Shown here: positions 7,088-11,836 of the stretch, piece after piece
How positions within the stretch are numbered: position 1 is the first letter of the stretch
Layout: each line of letters starts with the position of its first letter
Origin: an uncultured Eubacteriales bacterium
GTDB taxonomy: Bacteria; Bacillota; Clostridia; Oscillospirales; Acutalibacteraceae
Assembly: GCA_934476545.1 (NCBI GenBank)
Contig: CAKSOB010000043.1
Location: 1-11,836, forward strand
Length of the DNA stretch: 11,836 nt
Direction: 5' to 3'
Notes under the pieces: generated by a model
What the model saw: only the letters and a program-made list of their open reading frames with translations
Databases searched by the model: none
What the model was told of the DNA's origin: nothing
Program-made: the position numbers and the translations under genes

Positions 7088-7549
7088 ATGCAAACAGAGC
7101 AGATTGCCGATGGGCAATACACTGCCGACATCACCCTCTCCGGCGGAAGCGGACGAGCAACCATTACTTCTCCCGCAGAGATTACGGTGCAAGACGGCGA
7201 AGTACAAGCGAAAATTGTTTGGAGCAGCAGCAATTACGACTATATGGAGGTGGACGGAAAGAGTTATTCTCCGGTGAATGAAACCGGAAATTCCACCTTT
7301 CTCATTGATGATGTTCCCTTGGATGAGGAGGTTCCTGTCCTTGCGGAAACCACTGCCATGAGCCAACCCCACATGATTGAATATTCCATTTGTATTCACG
7401 GGGACACCTTGCAAAGTACTGACGGCTCCCCTGCCCTTGCCATTGGATTAAGCTGTGCCGGTGCAGCGCTCCTTTGCGCGGCTGTGATTGCTGCGATTAG
7501 CGTATGGTTTACAAAGAAACGGAAGAAGCATCATGAAGCGAATTTGTAA
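7088..7549 (+). CDS. Small beta-rich protein with C-terminal membrane anchor, NEAT/iron-transport-associated-like domain, no signal peptide
   Basis: First gene under the B12 riboswitch. The 153-residue protein has one domain at about residues 5-105 with alternating beta-type segments (IADGQYTADITL, ITVQDGEVQAKIVW, a YDYM turn, an MSQPHMIEYSI ending). This resembles the Ig-like domains found in Gram-positive heme/iron surface proteins; the assignment is from pattern memory, not a search. A membrane segment lies at about 117-141, followed by the strongly basic KKRKKHH. By the positive-inside rule this puts the domain outside the cell. Yet there is no N-terminal signal peptide, and the in-frame upstream sequence is closed by a TAG in the terminator loop. 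ATG 7088 is chosen because GAGGTGA lies at 7076-7082. A GTG at 7079 is in frame but falls inside that binding site. No YxxxY heme motif is seen in the usual strand. It overlaps the next gene by 17 bases. A related domain is in the partial gene at 11468. Confidence 0.72.
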   Translation: MQTEQIADGQYTADITLSGGSGRATITSPAEITVQDGEVQAKIVWSSSNYDYMEVDGKSYSPVNETGNSTFLIDDVPLDEEVPVLAETTAMSQPHMIEYSICIHGDTLQSTDGSPALAIGLSCAGAALLCAAVIAAISVWFTKKRKKHHEANL

Positions 7550-8690
7550 TTTCTTACCGGTCTTTCTTCTGATTGTGGCATTGTTCACCGGATGCGCCAC
7601 AAACACAGCTTCTTTAGAAGAACCGGCGGAGCTGCCCGGTCTTGTTTGGAAAGAACAGGTGCCGCTCTCTTATGCCGAACAATTTACCATTGACCGCTAC
7701 GAGGGCGGCTACTCTCTGATTCGTGTGTCTGACGGCAATCAGTATTTAATCGTTCCCCAAGGGAAAGAAGCCCCTGATGGATTAGCCCCTTCTGTTACTG
7801 TTCTTCCAAAAGGTGTGGATCATATTTATCTGGCGGCTACCGCTGTTATGAGCAACTTTGTGGAACTGGGCTGTGGCGATGCCATTGGATTCTCCGGCAC
7901 AAAAGCCTCCGATTGGCAGATTGACTATCCCAGAAAAGCCATGAAGGACGGCAGCCTGCTCTATGCCGGAAAATACCGAGAGCCGGACTACGAATTGCTG
8001 CTGACCAAACAATGTCGGTTATCCATTCAATCCACCATGATTCTGCACTCTCCCGAGGTAAAAGAAAAGCTGATTGAGTTGGGGATTCCCGTACTGGTAG
8101 ACTACTCCAGTTACGAATCCCATCCTTTGGGACGAAGCGAATGGATTAAGGTGTATGGAGAATTGATGGGACAAGAAGCTCTTGCCGAAACCTTGTTTGA
8201 AGAACAAGCGGCACAACTTGCAACCATTGAAAGCCGAGCATCCACCGGAAAAACCGTAGTGTTCTTCTATGTGAACTCCTCCGGTCAAGTGGTAACGAGA
8301 AAATCCGGCGACTACATTACCAAAATGATTCAGCTTGCCGGCGGTGAACCGGCAATTCAAAACTTAGGTTCCTCCGAAACCGCTACTTCTACCATTACCA
8401 TGGAGATGGAGCAATTTTACAGCCAAGCAAAGGATGCAGACATCTTCATCTATAACAGTACCATTGACGGAGCTATAACCTCCATTGATGACCTGCTACA
8501 AAAGAGCAGCCTGCTGTCCGGATGCAAGGCTGTGAAAAACGGTGACGTATGGTGTACTCGTGAAAACCTGTTCCAAGAGCCCATGAAGCTGGGAACGGTG
8601 ATTTCCGACTTCCATGCAATCTTCACCGATACCACAGCGGAACACACTCCTGTATTTTTATACCGACTGGAAAGCGGTGATGCATCGTGA
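7533..8690 (+). CDS. ABC transporter substrate-binding lipoprotein (iron/heme/B12 class)
   Basis: The 385-residue protein starts with a lipoprotein signal: KR, a hydrophobic stretch, then FTGC with Cys21 as the lipidation site. The mature part resembles the two-lobed, helical-backbone binding proteins (periplasmic binding protein 2 family, as in BtuF and FhuD) that deliver siderophores, heme or cobalamin to FecCD-type permeases. A lobe-1 region with AATAVMSNFVELG and a lobe-2 region with SGDYITKMIQLAGGEPAIQN are typical, as is the KAVKNGDVWC segment near the end. The frame extends upstream to 7488, but ATG 7533 gives the clean signal peptide. Its binding site is weak and the gene overlaps the preceding one by 17 bases, so translation may be coupled. 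The permease start overlaps its stop by 4 bases. The cargo cannot be read from sequence; riboswitch control favours a corrinoid or cobalt-related cargo. Confidence 0.85.
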   Translation: MKRICNFLPVFLLIVALFTGCATNTASLEEPAELPGLVWKEQVPLSYAEQFTIDRYEGGYSLIRVSDGNQYLIVPQGKEAPDGLAPSVTVLPKGVDHIYLAATAVMSNFVELGCGDAIGFSGTKASDWQIDYPRKAMKDGSLLYAGKYREPDYELLLTKQCRLSIQSTMILHSPEVKEKLIELGIPVLVDYSSYESHPLGRSEWIKVYGELMGQEALAETLFEEQAAQLATIESRASTGKTVVFFYVNSSGQVVTRKSGDYITKMIQLAGGEPAIQNLGSSETATSTITMEMEQFYSQAKDADIFIYNSTIDGAITSIDDLLQKSSLLSGCKAVKNGDVWCTRENLFQEPMKLGTVISDFHAIFTDTTAEHTPVFLYRLESGDAS

Positions 8691-9703
8691 GCCGCACTTC
8701 CGTTCGATATAGTTTCCTGTTTGTTCTTTTGTCTGCATTGACCGTTTCCATGCTGTTTCTCAGCATTTTTATTGGCAGCAGCAACTTATCCTTTGGAGCG
8801 ATATTCAGCGCCATCTTCTCCCCTGCCGACGGCGGCAGCGCAAGCGAAATCCTATGGAAAATTCGGATTCCCCGTGCATTAGCCTCCTTATTGTTGGGCG
8901 GCGCATTGGCGCTTTCCGGATATTTGCTCCAAACCTTTTTTCACAACCCCATTGCCGGTCCATTCGTTCTTGGCGTATCCTCCGGCGCAAAACTGGTGGT
9001 TGCCTTAGCGATGATTGCCACCTACCATTGGGTTCATGCAGCCGGTTCGCTGTTCTTGATTGTGGCGTCCTTTGTAGGCTCCATGTTATCCTTGGGATTT
9101 GTTTTGTTGGTATCCCGTACCGTTCAGCGAATGTCCCTCTTGGTGGTCTGCGGTGTGATGATCAGCTACATCTGCTCCGCTATCACCGATTTTGTGGTAA
9201 CCTTTGCCGATGATGCCAACATCGTCAATCTCCACGATTGGTCTATGGGAACCTTTTCCGGCATGACCATGGAGAACGTGGGGGTGATTGCCATTGTGGT
9301 TGCACTGAGTGTTGCAGGAACGATTTTCCTCTCCAAACCCATGGGGGCTTATTTGTTGGGAGAAAATTACGCACAGAACATGGGCGTAAACATTCGGTTT
9401 CTGCGGGCAGCCATGATTTTATTATCCGGGTTGCTTTCTGCTTGTGTTACGGCATTTGCCGGCCCCATCTCTTTTGTGGGAATCGCTGTACCGCACATTC
9501 TGCGGTTATTGTTCCGCACCGCTAAACCATTGATTATGATTCCTGCCTGTTTTTTAGGCGGCAGTATTTTCTGTATGGTTTGCGATATGATTGCCAGAAC
9601 CGTGTTTGCCCCTACCGAATTAAGCATCAGCACGGTGACTGCCATCTTTGGCGCTCCGGTTGTTATTGCAATTTTAATCCACAGGAAACGGGGGGAATTG
9701 TGA
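8687..9703 (+). CDS. FecCD/BtuC-type ABC transporter permease
   Basis: This 338-residue membrane protein belongs to the permease family of iron-siderophore, heme and cobalamin importers. It works as a dimer with two copies of the downstream ATPase. Family motifs are RIPRALASLLLGGALALSG (residues 60-78), then LQTFFHNPIAGPFVLGVSSGA, and the cytoplasmic coupling region around FAGPISFVGIAVPHILRLLF in the second half. About ten hydrophobic segments are expected and the composition fits this. It starts with GTG at 8687, overlapping the stop of the binding-protein gene as GTGA. No earlier start is plausible given the family N-terminus. Its stop shares one base with the ATPase start (TGATG), so the whole cassette is likely translated as a coupled unit. 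The length is usual for the family. Confidence 0.93.
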   Translation: MSRTSVRYSFLFVLLSALTVSMLFLSIFIGSSNLSFGAIFSAIFSPADGGSASEILWKIRIPRALASLLLGGALALSGYLLQTFFHNPIAGPFVLGVSSGAKLVVALAMIATYHWVHAAGSLFLIVASFVGSMLSLGFVLLVSRTVQRMSLLVVCGVMISYICSAITDFVVTFADDANIVNLHDWSMGTFSGMTMENVGVIAIVVALSVAGTIFLSKPMGAYLLGENYAQNMGVNIRFLRAAMILLSGLLSACVTAFAGPISFVGIAVPHILRLLFRTAKPLIMIPACFLGGSIFCMVCDMIARTVFAPTELSISTVTAIFGAPVVIAILIHRKRGEL

Positions 9704-10458
9704 TGGAAGAAATTCTTTTGTCTGCGGAAGACCTTACCGTTGGATACCGCAGCAAGCCGGTGGTAGAATCCATTAACTTTCGGATTCGTGGGGGTGAAAT
9801 CTTAACGCTGATCGGCCCCAACGGCGCAGGAAAATCCACCCTGCTAAAAACACTCGCCGGCTATTTAAAACAGCTTCACGGCACCGTTTGTTTGCAGGGG
9901 GTCACCGCCGAACAGTTTACCGACCATGAAAAAGCAAAGCTGCTGTCGGTCGTTCTCACAGAACGGATTCGACCGGAGCTGATGACTTGCCGAGAGGTTG
10001 TGGAAACGGGACGGTATCCCTACACCGGGCGTTTCGGGCGGCTGACACCCCAAGACCATGACTGCGTCAACCGAGCCATTGCCACAGTGGAGATGGAATC
10101 GTTCGCCGACTCGGATTTCAATCATGTCAGTGATGGGCAACGACAACGGGTTCTGCTTGCCAGAGCCATTTGTCAAGAGCCGGAAATCTTGATTTTGGAC
10201 GAACCCACCTCCTTCTTGGATATTCACCATAAAATCATCTTTTTTGAAATCCTGCAAAAATTGGCAAAAGAACAGCAACTCGCTGTGATCGTTTCTATTC
10301 ATGAGCTGGATTTTGCAAAAAAGATTTCCGATACAACATTATGTGTTAAGGACGGGAGAATTGTTTCTGCCGGTTCGCCGGAAGAAATTTTCATACCAGG
10401 GAAATTACAAGAACTGTATGACATTCCCCCGGACCTTTATCAAAAATATTTTGTCTGA
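9703..10458 (+). CDS. ABC transporter ATP-binding protein (FecE/BtuD type)
   Basis: This is the cytoplasmic ATPase of the importer, 251 residues. Walker A is GPNGAGKST (38-46), the signature motif is VSDGQ (142-146) instead of LSGGQ, Walker B is ILILDEP (162-168), FLD follows as the D-loop, and His200 in SIHELD is the switch histidine. The usual Q-loop glutamine after the first beta sheet is not obvious: the matching place reads SVVLTERIRPELMT (82-95). The sequence between 100 and 115 (ETGRYPYTGRFG) is typical of iron/B12-class ATPases. The frame is open back to 9580, but ATG 9703 follows a purine-rich GGGGGAA binding site and matches the family start. After its stop there is no clear terminator, and a separate promoter precedes the next gene. 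Confidence 0.92.
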   Translation: MEEILLSAEDLTVGYRSKPVVESINFRIRGGEILTLIGPNGAGKSTLLKTLAGYLKQLHGTVCLQGVTAEQFTDHEKAKLLSVVLTERIRPELMTCREVVETGRYPYTGRFGRLTPQDHDCVNRAIATVEMESFADSDFNHVSDGQRQRVLLARAICQEPEILILDEPTSFLDIHHKIIFFEILQKLAKEQQLAVIVSIHELDFAKKISDTTLCVKDGRIVSAGSPEEIFIPGKLQELYDIPPDLYQKYFV

Positions 10459-10475
10459 ATCTATGCGTTTGCATA

Positions 10476-10504
10476 TTTACAGAAATAAATTCACCAGGTA
10501 TAAT
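10476..10504 (+). promoter_or_regulatory. Strong sigma-A-type promoter for the cbiK lipoprotein gene
   Basis: The -35 hexamer TTTACA (10476-10481) and a perfect -10 TATAAT (10499-10504) are separated by exactly 17 bases. The expected start is near 10511, leaving a leader of only about 17 bases that is mostly the ribosome binding site (AGGAAGAG, 10513-10520). There is no space for a riboswitch, so this promoter should work independently of the B12 riboswitch at 6755. Confidence 0.82.
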
Positions 10505-10527
10505 CATTAGAAAGGAAGAGAACAACA

Positions 10528-11457
10528 ATGAAAAAAAGAGGTATTTTGATTATGGCAGCAATTTTGGCAGCGGGTGTACTCGCTTTGGGAGGATGCTCCT
10601 CCTCTGAAACCGGAACTGTAGCATCCGACACATCCGTTACAGAGTCCACCCCGGTTTCCGAAGAACAACCTGTTATCCTGTCAGTTAGCTTTGGTACCAG
10701 CTACAACGACAGCAGAGAAAAGACCATCGGCGCAATCGAAAAGGCAATTCAAGAGGCAAACCCAAACTGCGAGGTTCGCAGAGCATTCACCAGCCAGACT
10801 GTTATCGACATTCTGAAAAAGCGTGACAACATCGAGATCGACAACGTAGAGGAAGCTCTGCAAAGATTGGTTGACGATGGTGTAAAGAAGCTGGTTGTCC
10901 AGCCAACTCACGTTATGAGCGGCTACGAGTATGACGATCTGGTAGAAGCTGTAAACCAGTACAAGGATAAGTTCGAGGCTGTTTCCATGGGTACTCCGTT
11001 GCTGACTTCTGACGAGGACTACAAGGATGTTGCAAAGGCACTGGTAGATTCCACTAAGGAGTACAACAACGAGGACACCGCAATTGTATTCATGGGTCAT
11101 GGCACAGAGCACGAGGCAAACGCTGCCTATGCTAAGCTGCAGGAAACTCTGACCGCAGAGGGCGCAGACAACTACTACATCGGTACTGTTGAGTCCACTC
11201 CTTCTCTGGATGACGTTGTAAAAGCTGTAAAGAAAAAGGATTACAAGAAGGTTGTTCTCCACCCACTGATGGTTGTTGCAGGCGACCACGCAAACAATGA
11301 CATGGCAGGCGACGAGAAGGATTCCTGGAAGAGCGTATTTGAAAAAGAGGGTTACGACGTAACTTGCGTTCTGGAAGGCTTGGGTCAAGTGGATGAGATC
11401 CAACAGCTCTACGTTGACCATGTAAAGACCGCTATGACAGCGCTGGAGCAGGAATAA
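10528..11457 (+). CDS. cbiK: Exported lipoprotein form of sirohydrochlorin cobaltochelatase (CbiK)
   Basis: The 309-residue protein has an N-terminal lipoprotein signal (KKRG, hydrophobic core, LGGC with Cys23) and a Ser/Thr/Glu-rich linker to about residue 47. A complete CbiK-like domain follows. Visible motifs are VILSVSFGTSYNDSRE at the domain start, VVQPTHVMSGYEYDD (His128), FMGHGTEHEANAAY (His191, His195) and HPLMVVAGDHANNDMAG (His254). Histidines of the GHGTEH and AGDHANNDM motifs are those used for metal in Salmonella CbiK, which inserts cobalt into sirohydrochlorin in the cytoplasm. Here the signal places the enzyme on the outer face of the membrane. A cobalt, heme or tetrapyrrole binding role is therefore possible; Desulfovibrio has a periplasmic CbiK that binds heme. 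Codon use differs from the neighbours: the six arginines are four AGA, one CGC and one CGT, and from 10684 to the end no TTA, CTA or TCA codon is used. It has its own promoter, and the next gene begins 10 bases after the stop. Confidence 0.93.
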   Translation: MKKRGILIMAAILAAGVLALGGCSSSETGTVASDTSVTESTPVSEEQPVILSVSFGTSYNDSREKTIGAIEKAIQEANPNCEVRRAFTSQTVIDILKKRDNIEIDNVEEALQRLVDDGVKKLVVQPTHVMSGYEYDDLVEAVNQYKDKFEAVSMGTPLLTSDEDYKDVAKALVDSTKEYNNEDTAIVFMGHGTEHEANAAYAKLQETLTAEGADNYYIGTVESTPSLDDVVKAVKKKDYKKVVLHPLMVVAGDHANNDMAGDEKDSWKSVFEKEGYDVTCVLEGLGQVDEIQQLYVDHVKTAMTALEQE

Positions 11458-11467
11458 ATTAACCGAA

Positions 11468-11836
11468 ATGAAAAAACGAATTACCCTTCTGTGGCTTGCT
11501 GTGATGTTGACCGTATGCGCTGCCTTCGGTCTGTCTGCACAAGCTGCAACCGAACAAAATCCCATCTACCCCTCCGACTTAAACGACGGAACGTATTCCA
11601 TCTCTGTAAAATCCAGCTCCTCCATGTTCCGAATCATTGACTGTCAACTGAAAGTTTCCGACGGAAAAATGACAGCCGTAATGACCCTGAGCGGACAAGG
11701 CTACGGCAAGCTGTATATGGGAACCGGAGAGGCTGCCGAAAAGGCTTCGGAATCGGACTTTATCCCCTTTGTTGTAAACAACGAAGGCAAGTATACTTAC
11801 GAGGTTCCGATCACCGCACTGGATCAAGACACAGAC
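11468..11836 (+). CDS. Secreted NEAT/iron-transport-associated-like domain protein, N-terminal part (cut by window end)
   Basis: The frame is open from ATG 11468 to the last base (123 codons), so the gene continues beyond the window. The N-terminus is a signal peptide (MKKRITLLWL, hydrophobic core, likely cleavage after SAQA, near residue 26). A beta-rich domain starts at LNDGTYSISVKSS (38-50) and continues with QLKVSDGKMTAVMTLSGQGY (60-79), YMGTGEAAEKA and GKYTYEVPITALD. Its start and strand order resemble the domain of the small membrane protein at 7088 (DGxY, then a V-DG turn, then a valine/threonine-rich strand). A YxxxY pattern (YGKLY, 79-83) is present, but not clearly at the heme-binding position of true NEAT domains. 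The gene begins 10 bases after cbiK and is probably co-transcribed with it; only a weak, distant AGGA binding site is seen. Function is not known; surface binding of a metal or tetrapyrrole is an inference. Confidence 0.75.
   Translation, partial: MKKRITLLWLAVMLTVCAAFGLSAQAATEQNPIYPSDLNDGTYSISVKSSSSMFRIIDCQLKVSDGKMTAVMTLSGQGYGKLYMGTGEAAEKASESDFIPFVVNNEGKYTYEVPITALDQDTD

Noticed and set aside
9580..9702. Upstream extension of the ATPase gene
   Set aside because: The extra residues are a shadow of the permease gene. The family-like start and binding site are at 9703.
10681..11565. Long open frame (294 codons) on the - strand opposite cbiK
   Set aside because: It is in codon register with cbiK and stays open because cbiK avoids TTA, CTA and TCA codons. 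The cbiK frame has clear family motifs and a promoter; the antisense product has none.

Overview
The window carries the later part of an adenosylcobalamin (B12) biosynthesis operon, followed by a B12-riboswitch-controlled uptake locus. All genes are on the + strand. The organism looks like a low-to-mid GC Gram-positive anaerobe, probably a gut-type member of the Clostridia. Evidence for this is the strong GGAGG ribosome binding sites, consensus sigma-A-type promoters, two lipoproteins without any outer-membrane partner, and the CbiK-type (anaerobic pathway) chelatase. I cannot name the genus.

Region 1 (2-6670) is a tightly packed operon: cobB/cbiA (3' end only), cobT, cobU, cobS, a second shortened cobU-like gene, cbiB, cobD and cobQ/cbiP. 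Neighbouring genes overlap by up to 8 bases or are separated by no more than one base. Together the products amidate the corrin ring (CobB, CobQ), make and attach the aminopropanol linker (CobD, CbiB), activate cobinamide (CobU), activate dimethylbenzimidazole (CobT) and join the two halves (CobS). No corrin-ring-building gene and no adenosyltransferase lies in this stretch. The operon's promoter is upstream of the window.

Region 2 (6671-7087) is a regulatory leader. A near-consensus extended -10 promoter is followed by a full cobalamin riboswitch with its B12 box, and then a perfect intrinsic terminator just before the next gene. Several short complementary segments between the B12 box and the terminator could form competing hairpins.

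Region 3 (7088-10458) is the riboswitch-controlled unit. It encodes a small beta-rich membrane-anchored protein with no signal peptide, a lipoprotein substrate-binding protein, a FecCD/BtuC-type permease and its ATPase. This is an ABC importer of the iron-siderophore/heme/B12 class, and the riboswitch points to a corrinoid or a cobalt/tetrapyrrole cargo.

Region 4 (10459-11836) has its own consensus promoter. It encodes an exported lipoprotein form of the cobalt chelatase CbiK with codon use unlike its neighbours, then a secreted protein (cut by the window end) whose domain resembles the small membrane protein of region 3. The combination of surface CbiK, two related beta-rich surface proteins and a B12-regulated importer is the most interesting part of the window and may be a poorly described cobalt, corrinoid or tetrapyrrole capture system.
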